A DNA stretch of 64,000 nt from Gnetum montanum (taxonomy: Eukaryota > Streptophyta > Gnetopsida > Gnetales > Gnetaceae): assembly GCA_015680685.1 (NCBI GenBank), contig MNCI01002294.1, positions 251,666 through 315,665 on the forward strand, read 5' to 3'. Within the stretch, counting starts at the first letter, position 1; each line of letters begins with the position of its first letter. The translations under genes were made by a program, and so were the position numbers. Shown piece by piece: positions 23,201 through 34,441 of this stretch. The notes beneath the pieces are model-generated. The model saw nothing but the letters and a program-made list of their open reading frames with translations. It had not been told where the DNA came from and searched no databases.

Positions 23201-23790
23201 TCTCCTTGGTGGATTCCCATTCACAATGAACCTTGGACCATTAAGCGTCCTTGTCTATGTAGCACTTGGGATAAGCTTAGCATCTCCTCCCTCTCCTCTC
23301 TTCGCATTCATAATCATTGGATTACTTGGACTGAATGTCACCGTATTTACGGCATTAATGCTGCTCAAAAGTCTACCTTTTGTACAATTTTGGATAGCTT
23401 GAACAAAAGTGTTGTTATTCAAAACTCCCTTGGTGGTTTTTTAGATCTTTCTTGGATTTCTGGTCATCAAGTTTTTCCCTATCATTCTAAGATTGTTTAC
23501 TCTCTTATTAATTCCACTACTAATATTTGACCTAGATTCAACCATCTTTGGCAAGTTAATATTAATGTGCAGGTTTGGAAGCAATGTATTCAAACTATTT
23601 GGAGTACTCCTACTTCTTCAAAGATTCAACATTTTCTATGGTATCTGATTCACCAAGGTCTTCCTATGGGTGTTCAGCGCTCTCATCTGGGGATTCCTGA
23701 CCTGTGATGTCCTATTTGTCACAGGGAAGATGCATTTACTCACTGTTTTTTTTCTTGTCCCCTTGCTAATAGCTCTTGGATTTGGTGTGG
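20296..23790 (+). pseudogene. LINE ORF2: endonuclease and reverse transcriptase
   Basis: The endonuclease starts near NVRGLSNHLRTRVVG (20300), where a stop codon stands for the usual tryptophan. It continues with DFLLLQEVKI (about 20391), GGDFNMIEH (20704) and LSDHFPISL (about 20976), the conserved APE-type motifs. The RT spans about 21480-22540 with KAPGFDGIPIDFF, NWHPITLLNSVYKILAK, LKLDYAKSYDKIEW, RQGCPLAPYLF and the catalytic FADDSFF (22397-22417). After RT come KWKEKKLSMAGK, and a zinc-binding CPICHREDAFTHCFFSC just before the gap. ORF2 nicks target DNA and copies LINE RNA. Stops and frame changes at several places make it dead, although the catalytic FADD is intact. Confidence 0.87.
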
Positions 23791-23990
23791 NNNNNNNNNN
23801 NNNNNNNNNNNNNNNNNNNNNNNNNNNNNNNNNNNNNNNNNNNNNNNNNNNNNNNNNNNNNNNNNNNNNNNNNNNNNNNNNNNNNNNNNNNNNNNNNNNN
23901 NNNNNNNNNNNNNNNNNNNNNNNNNNNNNNNNNNNNNNNNNNNNNNNNNNNNNNNNNNNNNNNNNNNNNNNNNNNNNNNNNNNNNNNNNN
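23791..23990. other. assembly gap (200 N)
   Basis: A 200-base N run, probably of nominal length, in the 3' part of LINE ORF2. A poly-C run (24011-24022) follows shortly after. Confidence 0.99.
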
Positions 23991-24062
23991 TTTATTTTTT
24001 GGGGTCCAACCCCCCCCCCCCCAAGCTTGGTTAATGGGGTGTTATAAAAGACTATTGTACGT

Positions 24063-24900
24063 AGTCTAGATTTGCAAGTTAGTTCAACTAGGTCTAAAAC
24101 TATTTATTTCCCTCATAATCCATCTTTCCCTACCTTCTTAGATTAGTTCAAGTCCCTCCAAGTTGAGGAGAAAGAGGTCAAAGTTGATTTATACCAAATC
24201 AAATGCTCTCCTTCGAACTACTAGAGGTAGAGAAGTTCCAACACAAGAACCTATCTAAGGAAGTTTGTCTCTTGAAATTACTAGTAGGAAATATTTTGCA
24301 GTAAGTTATGGACCTAGATACAACTATACATACCTCCATTAAGAGCTAAGTTTTCATCTACTTCATTTTACTTTTTTTATTCAAGTTTTATTATCAATAG
24401 TTTATTTTATAAGGTTTTGTTTTGGGATTTAGCCTATGTTAAAGTTTGATCAAAGTTTTGGTTTCATTTCCAATTTAGTCCTACAGTAAGTTTCTTTTTG
24501 GTTTGGTCAATATGTCTATGTGAAGTGTAGAATTTACTTTATATCATAATTTATATTCCAAAGTTTGCTTTAGTTCTAATCTTACTTTTAGAATTTGAAT
24601 AAGGAAAGAGCCAATACTTTGAGTATTTCAAATTTCAATACTAATTTTATGTTTCATCATTTTTTATGTTACTCTTGACCTTATTAAAATTTTAGTATTG
24701 ATATCTAATCTTGTTTAAATTTAGAATCTAGCTCTAATTTAATAGACAAGTGATTCAATATGCTTGATGAAGCAGAAACTTAAATATAAATTTCTTGCTT
24801 TCAACATTTTTTAAAGGTTATCTCTTACTTTGAATTTACTTTCAACTTTTTTTAAAAAAATGTTTAAATCATTAATCTAGATTTAGAAAGGTTTCCTTGT
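24063..24900. other. non-coding AT-rich flank of element D
   Basis: I see no open frame, RNA gene or repeat family of the window here. It is the left flank of the Athila insertion D. Confidence 0.6.
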
Positions 24901-25770
24901 TGATGAGTCGTAGTTTTGTCAACTGCATCAACAAGGCCCAATTAATGTAGTGTCCATATTTTGCAGATAAATACGTGCCTACCAGTCACATTTATGTCAT
25001 CAAAATTTCAGAAGTAGCAAAACTATTGTAGTTTGTTCATTTGAGAGTTAGAATATTTCTCCCGAGTGCCTGTAGCAGGAGTCATTAAGTGTACAGATCT
25101 TTATTTGAGCATTGTTTTACCTGAGCATGACATTGTGTGTGGCAATAAATATGAGCTTTCTGATAAACCTTGCAGCATTCTAGATAGATTAAATATTATA
25201 TTTATGCATTTAATGCTTTCAATTATTTATTAAATGTTTTCAATTATTTATTAAATATTTTCCAATAATTAAGCTATTGAAATAGTTAAATAAGATAAGC
25301 CACATAGATTAAACACATAAGTATGACCACTTCAAGTGTAACACACATCTGCTTGGTAATCCCAACAGCATTATCACTTAGTATGCCCAATAGCATGGCG
25401 CTTGGTAAGCTAGCAGTGGATATGTGGGTTCAAGATGTGTTTGGAGAGTAGGACCGGATGTTTATGTTAGGACTACTTAGATATTAGTTAATTAGTTAAA
25501 TTAAATTAGTTAATCCAATTACTTTTATCTCCCTCTAAACACAAAATCATAAAACATAAAATAATAAAAATTAGATGCCTCAACTACACTTAACCATACT
25601 AGTATACGTCACAAGTGTAATTGGGAAGACAATGATTGACCTTAAGGCAAAGGTTCACTACCTAGAAGACTAGTGCACCGAAAACTACAAAGTCTATGAA
25701 ATTCAATCGAATCATGCATGAATACTTGTGATTCATATGGTTAGACATAGGGGTACCTCATCACTCATCA
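24901..25770 (+). repeat. 5' LTR of element D
   Basis: It starts TGATGAGTCG and ends CTCATCA, 870 bases. The U3 differs from that of Z, C and F: instead of GATATC palindromes it has CATCAACAAGGCCC-type words, and part of that array present in the 3' LTR (36400-36480) is missing here. A TATA-like CAGATAAATACG stands near 24964. The rest is homologous to the other LTRs. Confidence 0.88.
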
Positions 25771-25771
25771 T

Positions 25772-25790
25772 TAGCATCGTTGCCGAGGAC
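25772..25790 (+). promoter_or_regulatory. primer-binding site of element D
   Basis: TAGCATCGTTGCCGAGGAC lies one base after the LTR. It matches the tRNA-Asp-type site with three G-to-A or C-to-T changes. Confidence 0.8.
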
Positions 25791-25922
25791 TTTGTTTGTT
25801 GAAATGTGCACTATCTAGGATTAGTGAAAATTATTACTATCATTGGATGAACTCAAGGTCAACATCACTCTCAACGACATATAAACTACTAAGCACACTG
25901 ATAATTTTATTTGTTTTGCAAA

Positions 25923-28470
25923 ATGTCTTCTTCTTCCCACAGATGCAAAGATGTTAAACTATTGGCCCCATAGGAGTGCAAGGTGGTATATACTCATCCT
26001 GATGAGTATGTACCAAATTTCACCTTCATCGTACATTAGGATGAATAGCTATGATGGCATGATATGAAGGACAACATCATCTTGCCCCTTGATTAATTTG
26101 TACTTAAGATGCTGCATAAAATTCTTAAGAAGTTGGACATCTCAAATCTTCATGAAGAATATGTTATGAATGGTTATGACACTCAGATTATCATCCCACT
26201 AAAACACAACATAGGTGAGATCAACACTAGGAAAAGCACCATGAGTTTATAAATGGGAAACACTTTAGCAATCCCTTGTTCCTACTAAACCAAGATGACA
26301 ATGAGGATCCTCTTAAAGATTCTCAACATGAAGATTCTCCACCCCTTGCTGTTGGTAGAGAGGGTGTGACCTTGAACCTAGTATCAACTATTCATAAAAC
26401 AGGTTTAGGAAAAAGTGACAGTCAAGGTAGGGACTTGGGTAAATATCACAATAGCAAGGGATCTAAGGATGGTGGTCGTAATGAGTGAAAAAGTGATGGT
26501 GGGCACTGCGGTGGCGGTGGTGATCCACCTTCCTCTCCAACCTCTTCATCCAATTCCAAACATTCCTCTTCATCTTCTAGTTCTCATAGAAGCCACTGTC
26601 AAAATAATCACAATGAATGTAATCAACGAGATAGAAATGACTATGAAGGCCACCAGAACTGAAGGGGTGGTCAAAACCATCATTGGCATCATCGAGGTAG
26701 TGATGATGATGAAACTCTATTAGCAACTTAAAGCATGCTCAACATTCTAGAGATAGTTAAAATTCCAACCAGGCATATGAAAGATAGTAGGATCAAGCAC
26801 TTAAACATGGATAATATCCCAAGATTTAAGGGGGAATACAACTTTGATTCATAGACATAGCTACAAGCTTTCCATGATGCCTATGCCTTACAAAATATAG
26901 AAAATGAGTGGCAGAAACTCAAGCTCTTTCCTAGAACACTCATCAAGGAAGCTGAAAGCTGATACCAATTCTTGGAACTAGAATCCTTTTGCCAATGTAG
27001 TACCATGTTAGAGTTATTTAATGACAAATACTAGACATACTCCAGAGTGTCTAATCTAAGAAGGTAAATCCAAGGCTAGAAATAGGGAACACATGAACCC
27101 TTGGATTCCACCATGGGTAGATACTATTCACTCTTACACCAATGCCCTAGCCATGGTTGTTCTTAGAGGGAACAACTTCATCACATCATTGATGGACTTA
27201 GAGCAAAAACTAGAAGAACTCTTGGGGTGTATGCCCAAGGAAGATTGTTAGAACTAAGAGCTCATCAAATCCAAAGGTTGATTGAGTAGGTAGCAAAAGA
27301 GGAAGATGAGCTATGAAAAAGAGAAAGTGCAAAAGAGTATAATAGGGATCCTTTCATCAGAAACTAGGAGGCTCAATTTTGTGACAAGGAGGAGTTACCA
27401 CTCGATGAAGTGGTAAACAGAAAAACCTTGCCTATCCAAAAATCTATTTTTGATATTTTGGCAAAGGTTGATAAATTATGGAACTCTTTCGATGAAAAAT
27501 TTCAAACTTCTATGAAGATTGCTAAAGAATCTAAAAATAAAAATAGTGATCATAACCATAAGAGGTGAAAAGAAGCTAAACATGCCTACCAAAGATGTAA
27601 GGGTAAAGTTGCTGCCATAGAGGAAGTTGTGGAAACTGACTCTGATGATGAAATTGATTATGAAATTTGTCAATATGAACATTCAAAGGGTTGTTGCCCT
27701 ATGGTGTCACACTTACAAGAGTCTAAGATGTATGCATTGAATCCTCGACTAGCATGTAGGCAACCACCTAGACGATTGCCTTATCCTCAAGGAAATCCAA
27801 GGTAGTTCCACCAACAATGATAAGCTTACTATCCAAGTGGAGCTCCTCCACAACAATACAAACAATACCAACAATGGTACCAACCATAATCATGGGAAAT
27901 TCCACTGCCAAGGAAAAAAATACCCTTATAGGCAACAAGATCCATACGGGTACTATGTTTAGCAACCCATCTCCCCAAGAAGTTTTGCAAGTCATACCTC
28001 ATTTTAGCATCACTATTACCCTCTAAAGTACCACCAAAAACATTCACCATCTACTTAAGGGAAAAACCCATATCCATATCCATACCACCCTATGCATTCA
28101 TTTGCACACACACCGCCACCTTCAACCTAGTTATCTCCTACTCCATCCATGCAAGGTGAGATTCCTCCACAACCACAACAACGAAATGCTATAAGGGCTA
28201 TACATTCACAATTAGCTTTCTAGCTAAGTGATTCAAATAATTCATCTAGAAAAAGACCTTTATTTTGACCCATCAATCCTCTCCAACCCTCACAACCTAG
28301 TGCATTTAATCATCCTGCATCTTCAATACCCTCATCCTCTGCATCAAATTCGTTCAAGTGCCCTTCAAACCAATTACTACCTCGGATCTACACTATAATG
28401 CTAACTCATGCTATTTCTGATTAAATCAAGGTTAACCATCTTCCCAAGAAATGATCTAACCTAGGAAGTC
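25923..28470 (+). pseudogene. gag of element D, broken
   Basis: It starts ATG at 25923 with a serine run (MSSSSH), as in C. The gag core (26800-27320) reads LNMDNIPRFKGEYNFDS, NEWQKLKLFPRTLIKEAES, LELFNDKY and GVYAQGRLLELRAHQIQ in several frames. A knuckle remnant YEICQYEHSKGCCP lies at about 27660-27710. The C-terminal part (27780-28200) is proline/tyrosine-rich (PYPYPYHP). More than ten stops break it. A serine- and histidine-rich stretch precedes the core (26500-26680). Confidence 0.78.
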
Positions 28471-28479
28471 CACTCATTT

Positions 28480-28976
28480 ACCTGTATATCACTAAACATG
28501 AGTCATGTAAGGTCCTTCTTGACTCTGTTTCTAGAGTTAATCTCATCTTCCATAACATGTACAAGGCCTAGAACCTACCACATCTCAAGAAGAGAAACAT
28601 CCATCTAGAATTGGCTGATTAGTTAATTACTATCCCTCTAGGATTAGTAGAAGACATTGTGACCATAGTCTGTGGGCGGTCCTATCCTATTGATTTTCTA
28701 GTTATCAAGGTTGAAAACTGTAAAAGTGACTTCCCCATAATTATGGGAAGAGCTTGGTTAATCATGATCAATGCATGTATGGGCATAAGGGATCTCTCTC
28801 TAGAAATATCCAAAGAAAATAAATTGGGCAAGAAAAGAAGAAGCGCATTCCATGCATTACATACAACGGTAATGGGTGCAATTGCATGCAAAGGATTTGG
28901 TCCATCAAAAGTACATGTATTAAAGCATGCAATTAGTGTGCACAAGAAATCAATATTCAAAGGTGTCTATATGTAA
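28480..28976 (+). pseudogene. aspartic protease domain (element D)
   Basis: KVLLDSVSRVNLI (about 28510) is the active-site segment, with DSV in place of DSG. Then IPLGLVEDIVTIVCGRSYP (28628-28685) and FPIIMGRAWLIMINACMGI (28730-28790) follow the order seen in C. The open stretch 28659-28976 is the best-preserved piece. The domain would cleave Gag-Pol, but the changed active site and stops make this copy inactive. Confidence 0.75.
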
Positions 28977-29199
28977 CAGCCACAAAATAAGAGGCACCCA
29001 GTGGCTAATAGCTAACTCATATAGTAACACATTATGCATGGAACCAACTGAGAGCCTAACATGTGCTTATGTTGAAGGCATGGATAAACTTGAACAAGTT
29101 CATCCCTAACTCTCTAATGAAGATGATGATACCTATTGGGGAGAGTTAGAAGTCCCTGATCACTTCAAGGAGGAGCCCTAGAGCTAAAAACTTTACCAA

Positions 29200-30615
29200 C
29201 CAGCATGGAATATGCATTTTTAAACAATGGTAAGCTAATCATAATCAATGCCAAACTTGCTCCTAAACAAAAAGAAAAGCTATTAAAGGTGGTTAACAAA
29301 TGGCCAACAACTTTTTCTTGGTCATATCCCAAGCTAACAAGAATCAATCCAAGGATATGCCATCATAAAATTTACAGTGATCCAACCATGAAGCCTAGAA
29401 GGTAGCTGCAGAGGTAGCTAAACTCCAAATTGAAGTAGATGATCAAGGAAAAAATAGAACAACTCCTCAAGGTAAAGTTCATCTATCCCATCATGGATAG
29501 TGAGTGGGTTAGCCCACTTGTAATTGTGCTAAAGAAAGATGGCAAGTGGTAGGTCTGCATTGACTTCAGGCTATTGAATATGGCAACATTTAAAGACCAT
29601 TTTCCATTGTCATTTGTGGATCAAGTGTTGGACACCATATCTGGGCATTGTTATTATAGCTTCTTGGATGGATATAGTGGCTATAACCAAATCCAAGTTG
29701 TGCCAGAAGATCAGGCCAAGATAACATTCATGAGTCCCTAGGGGACTTTTGCATATTATAAGATGCCATTTGGTCTATGCAATGCCCCTGCAACATTTCA
29801 ATGCCTGGTCCTTAGTATCTTCTAGCAGAAAATTGGTAGTGGTGTGGAAGTCTTCATGGATGACTTTTCCACCTATGGAGCTACAATTGAGCAACTCTTA
29901 GACTAGCAAAAGAGCCATCTCATGGTCTAAGAAGGCATTGTACCAGGGTAGAGAATCACTCAAGCAAGGATTGAGATAGACCCAGAAAAGATAAGGATTA
30001 TCCAAGGAATAACACGTTAGCTAAAGATAGTTAAAGATGTTCTGTCATTTCTTGGATACATTGGCTACTATCAATAATTCATAAAGAATTTCTCTAAGAT
30101 AACAAAACCTTTGGTAGAGCTTACAAAGAAAGATGCACCTTTCATATGGACCAAGGAATGTGAACATTCATTCCAATAGTTAAATGAAAAACTTGCAGAA
30201 ACACTAATCCTACAAGCACCAACCTAGTCTAGACCTTTCCAGATCATGATGAATGCATCTAACCATGCCTTGGGACTAATGGTCATGCAAATGGACAATA
30301 AGAAATGCCCATACTACATCCATTATGCAAGTTGAAGCATTGTGGGGGCATAATTAAATTACACCATTACGAAAAAATAACTAATGGTCGTGGTATACAC
30401 TGTGGAAACGTTTAGGCACTATGTGCTTGGCTACAAAGTATTTGTGCACATAGACCATAGTGCAATCCACTTGCTCATGAATAAGACAGCGATGAGCCCT
30501 CATGTCATACAGTGGCCTGTGATCTTGTAGGAATTCCATCTCACAATGGTAGATTGAAAAGGGACCAAGAATGTGGTCACTAACCATCTCTCTTACTTAA
30601 GATGGGATAATAAAT
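29200..30615 (+). pseudogene. reverse transcriptase and RNase H (element D, Athila type)
   Basis: The leader KLAPKQKEKLLKVVNKWPTT (29238-29300) and FSWSYPKLTRINPRICHHKI precede the RT. RT motifs in order are EWVSPLVIVLKKDGKW (29500), VCIDFRLLNMATFKDHFPL (29551), SFLDGYSGYNQI (29660), MPFGLCNAPATFQ (29763) and VFMDDFSTYG (29848), then FLGYIGYYQ (30050). RNase H follows, with MMNASNHALGLMVMQMD (30246), KVFVHIDHSAIHLLMNK (30436) and a C-terminal TNHLSYL. FMDDF is the Athila form of the catalytic motif. Stops such as KDGKW followed by TAG are single-transition changes. The domain copied element RNA into DNA; this copy cannot. Confidence 0.85.
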
Positions 30616-30699
30616 AGGAGGAGAGCTTGCTCTTTAAAGATTTTCTAGATGAACTCCTCTTTACAATAGTAATAAATGAACAAACATCCACAGAAACAA

Positions 30700-31985
30700 C
30701 ATGGTACAATGGAGTCCTCACTTATCTTGTCACTCAGGAGATGCCACAAGATCTTGATTTCAAAAAGAAGCAACAATTTCTTCATTGGGCCAAATATTTC
30801 ATGGAAATCAACGAACATCTTTACAAGGTGTGAGTCAATGGCCTGGTTCATTGGCATGTCCCTGACAAAAATCAACTTCGCATTCTCCACAATGCTCACG
30901 AAGGGCCTTATGGAGGCCTCTATGCAGGGAGATGCATAGCCATAAAAATCCAGATGGTAGGATACTACTGGCCTACACTCTTTAGGGATGTTGACTAGTT
31001 TATCAAATCTTGTGAATGTTGTCAATGTGATTGAACCACTGGAACCTTTTGACATATGGCACGTTGACTTCATGGATCCCATCACACCCATGTCCAACAT
31101 AAAGGCATATATTATCGTAGCAGTTAGTAGTCGTTACTAATTGTACATCATCTACTGTTGCTAGATTTATACAACAAAATATTGTAAATAGGTTTGGGGT
31201 GCCACATTCACTAAGTTCTAAAAATGGAACTCATTTCACAGATGCCACTTTTAGAAAGTTGATGCAACGCTTGGAGGTTGAACATAAATTAACAACACCC
31301 TACCACCCCCAAGCCAATAGTCAAGCAGAGGTAATTAATTGGAAGATCACAAAAATACTAACATGGAGCATTAGTAAGTATATGAAGGATTGGAGCACCA
31401 AACTTAATGATGCCCTCTAGGCTTACTGTTCAACATGGAAATTTCCTATTGGCTACTCTTCCTACGAGTTAGTGTATGGAAAACATCCAATGCTCCTAAT
31501 CTAGTCCAAGCACCATACACTCTTAACAGCCTATGATCTAAATCTTGACCTAAGTCTAGCACAGAAAGAAAGATTGATCAACTTGAATGTGCTAGATGAA
31601 AACTAATTGGTGGTCCTATCTTTTAATGAGGTGCACAAGGCATTCAACAAGCAACGTCATGACCTAAAATACAAAAGGTAAAACTTCAACTAGGAGATAA
31701 CGTCCTCTATTGGAACCCCACACATGTATCTCAGAAGGAAAAATTCCAAACATTGTGAGAGGGACCTTATATAATTGATTAAACATTTCTCTCTAGGGCC
31801 ATGTTGATTTATAAGCCTAAAAGCCCAAATAAAAAGCAGTTGGTCAACATCCAACAAGTAAAACATTTCCTCAAACCAAGACGGGCTAGTGCAACTACCA
31901 CCTTGACAAATGGACAACCACGTTCCATTTTTTGGATCTCCTCCTTCCAACTCAATCATGGGGAAGATGGCCATCCATGCTAACA
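30700..31985 (+). pseudogene. integrase (element D)
   Basis: The zinc-binding part lies at 30840-31030 (LHNAHEGPYGG, then CECCQCD). The core starts with PFDIWHVDFMDPITPMSN (31047-31100), where D is the first catalytic residue, and continues with SSKNGTHFTD (31214) and TTPYHPQANSQAEV (31291-31332), which keeps the catalytic glutamate. The C-terminal part runs to about 31985 and contains YELVYGKHPMLL. Frames change several times. The protein inserted element DNA into chromosomes. Confidence 0.82.
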
Positions 31986-33520
31986 ATCCATATGGCTTCC
32001 CAGTTTTTCTACATTTTATTTTTCACATTTTTTATTTTCACAAATTTTTGATTTTCAAATTTTTCAAATTTTACACCATCATTAGTACCTTTGAACATTT
32101 CTTGATTATTTTACACTCTTATATATTTTACTTTATTTTGTTTTATTCAAGTGTGATATTTCTTCATGTTTGCTAATAAAATTGCTTTATTGCTATTACT
32201 ATTTACTAATGATGGTTTGTGCTTAATGTTGTAGTTGTTAATGTTTAGTTTCTATTTTTCAATTCTAATTTCTGATAACTATGACATGGTTTATTTTTCA
32301 TGGAACTAGTAGTGAGTCGACATCATCTGCTCATCCAATCAACTCTATGGTTTTTCTTGTTCTATGAATTTGAGATCCCTTCCATTAATCAATCGGTGAC
32401 CTTGGTAGTTCCAAAATTAGAAAGGATTCAAAGGTCTGTAAAGGGTGTGACTTCAAGGAAACTCAATACTCTTTGTCCTATTCTTCTTGCTTGAGTGCTT
32501 GAGTTTTTTTCATGGACTTCTTATTGTTCTAGTCCAACCACTAATAGGAAGTCAAATAAGTCTTTACATGGTGTGGTTCCCATTCAAAAATTCAAAAAAA
32601 ATTTATGGGAACTCAAAGCACATCCCTTAGACACAATAAATGAATAATTCCTTGCATGGTGTGGTTCCCATTTCAAAACAAATGAAAAAAAAATGGAAAT
32701 TCAAAGCACACCCCTTGGACAAATAAACAGGCTACAAGCACTAGTTATGGAACTAGAAATACATGCATCCATACCTGAAGGTCCCCTCTAACTAAGGCCC
32801 TCTCTTACTTCCTACTTCTCTCTTTTCTTTTCTTTATGGAATGGTGTTTGTTTTGTGGAAGCACTCTCGTGTCTTGTGCAGGTGGATCAGTCTTAGAGTT
32901 GTGATTCAAAGTCACTGAAAGTGGCTAGTTTTGGTCTGGACTAAGGCCAGGCTTCTCAGGTCATTTTAAACACAAATTCCACAAGGGACTTCTTATGACC
33001 TCAATTTGGAATTCCATTCCACCTTCTCCATAATCCATCCATCCTACCATAACTCACCTCAATGCTGGGTTTTATGTTATGCTCTATGTCTTAGTCTGAT
33101 GTGTTTGAATTCTTGGATAGATTCTTTTTGGTTGGTTCTTAGCCTTTCATGACCATTAATCAACTATGGGGTCCACAAACTCCTTAGTTGAGGTTATGCA
33201 TGGGCAAAAAGGGCATGAGCCTGCTATGGGAAGGATCCACTTGCATAGCTCTTAGTTTTGTTAATTAAGGTTCCTTACCTTTGACATTGCTACAATCCTA
33301 CGTTTCACATATTCTATTGTGTATTCCACTTAGTGATCCTTAACCTTTATTTTCATTCATTGCCCAAATCATTTTTCTTCATTTTTCCAAATTTATGAGC
33401 TCCAACACCCTCTTCTCATATTTTCATACTATTCTTGGCCTTTTGAGCTTTCATTTGATCCCAATTTCATTCAAAAACTCTTTATATTTTGCAAGTTTGA
33501 TGAAAGTCAACAATCATCTA
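31986..33520 (+). other. post-integrase non-coding region of element D
   Basis: A T-rich tract (31990-32160) is followed by AT-rich sequence without a gene. Segments at 32690-32960 and 33200-33250 match C, F, A and Z, including AAAGCACACCCCTTG and GAGCCTGCTATGGGAAGGA, so the region is conserved in the family although it does not code. Confidence 0.75.
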
Positions 33521-33532
33521 TGGTGGTCAATA

Positions 33533-33613
33533 GTTGCATCAACGAGGCCTCATCGATGCAGTTGACCATGTCGATAAGGCCTCATTGATGTAGTGCAAAA
33601 ATCCTATATATAC
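33533..33613 (+). promoter_or_regulatory. putative internal promoter upstream of ORF3 (element D)
   Basis: Two words, GCATCAACGAGGCCTCATCG and GTCGATAAGGCCTCATTGAT, precede a TATA box (CCTATATATACC, 33603-33614). The same words form the U3 array of D's own 3' LTR (36407-36480: GTCGACGAGGCCTTATTGAC, GCATCGACAAGGCCCCATCA), where they stand before CACCTATAAATAG. The block lies about 460 bases before the ORF3 ATG. I read it as a duplicated U3 core promoter. The resemblance is seen directly; activity is inferred. Confidence 0.6.
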
Positions 33614-33759
33614 CATTATGCACTTAGAAATTTTTATCATTTGCCTCATAACACACGAGGAATTTTTGCCATTTTTCAGAGTCCAAAACCTTCCAGAGCC
33701 CATAACTTCCCAACCGTTTGTCCAAATCACTCTATTTTTCAATCCTGCACTTACCAGAG

Positions 33760-34065
33760 GTAGGTTCTTTATCACAGGGGCTGCAAACCTTAAGATTTTT
33801 GATGAAATTTTTTGAAAATTTTTCTAACTTCCCCAAAGGATTAATAAACTTAACAATATACAAACATCAATTTTTTCAAGAGTTAACCCTTTCAACAACC
33901 TCTAGGATGATTTATTAATGATAACACATAAGTAAAATAATAATTGGAGTAATTAAATTAACCATAATCACAACTTAACCAAGTGTAATTATCCTAAGAG
34001 ATAAAGGTATCCCAATTGCTTCATGTTACACAACGATTGCTAACCCATGGTTGTTGTGATTATAG
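33760..34065 (+). other. putative ORF3 leader intron (element D)
   Basis: The left end is a strong donor, CCAGAGGTAGGTT, with GT at 33760-33761. The right end is GTGATTATAG, with AG at 34064-34065, directly before the ORF3 ATG. A branch-point-like TGCTAAC (34038-34044) puts its A 22 bases before the AG. Length is 306 bases. A leader exon of about 125 bases would lie between the TATA box and the donor. Splicing is inferred; the ends are visible and the acceptor is conserved in A and F. Confidence 0.55.
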
Positions 34066-34114
34066 ATGGCACCAAGACCAAGGGAGAAACAACCTAAAGT
34101 TGGAAGGGGCCAAC

Positions 34115-34321
34115 AAGAATAAGTCCAAGAACCACCAAAGGCAACCCATACAATGGGACCTCTTCATGAGGAGCTCAAAGTGGAATTTGTTCAACAAATT
34201 CCAGAAGAAGAAGTGCCCATAGAATAATCACAGTGAGGAGAAGTGCCTCATTACTCATACAAGAATAAGTCCAAGAACCATCAAAGGCAACCCATACAAT
34301 GGGACCTCTTCATGAGGAGCT
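34115..34321 (+). repeat. 61-bp direct repeat within ORF3 of D
   Basis: Copies at 34115-34175 and 34261-34321 differ at one base. The second copy runs directly into the left arm of an inverted repeat. Confidence 0.9.
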
Positions 34322-34441
34322 GATTGTTTGAACCACCTCATTACTCATTGAGTGAGCAAGAGGAGTGTACAGGGAAAAGTGGGGCAAATCCATCTATGTA
34401 TAGACCAGCAATGAGTAATGAGGTGGTTCAAACAATCAGCT
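34318..34441. repeat. perfect 33-bp inverted repeat, 58-bp loop
   Basis: Arm 34318-34350 (starts AGCTGATTG) is the exact reverse complement of arm 34409-34441 (ends CAATCAGCT). Together with the direct repeat this looks like a template-switch rearrangement. Confidence 0.93.

Larger units (their letters stand above)
19008..24062 (+). mobile_element. L1-type LINE (non-LTR retrotransposon), decayed
   Basis: The order is 5' repeat monomers (19008-19190), ORF1 with a CCHC knuckle (19251 to about 20290), then ORF2 with endonuclease, reverse transcriptase and a C-terminal zinc-binding region (20296 to past the gap). This is the standard plant L1 layout and about 5 kb in length. A 200-base assembly gap (23791-23990) hides part of the ORF2 end, and a C homopolymer follows at 24011. 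I could not fix a poly-A tail or flanking target duplications. Confidence 0.87.

Noticed and set aside
34016-34222. Separate small gene starting at 34016
   Set aside because: It overlaps the ORF3 start in the same frame region; the conserved ATG at 34066 after the splice acceptor is the better start.
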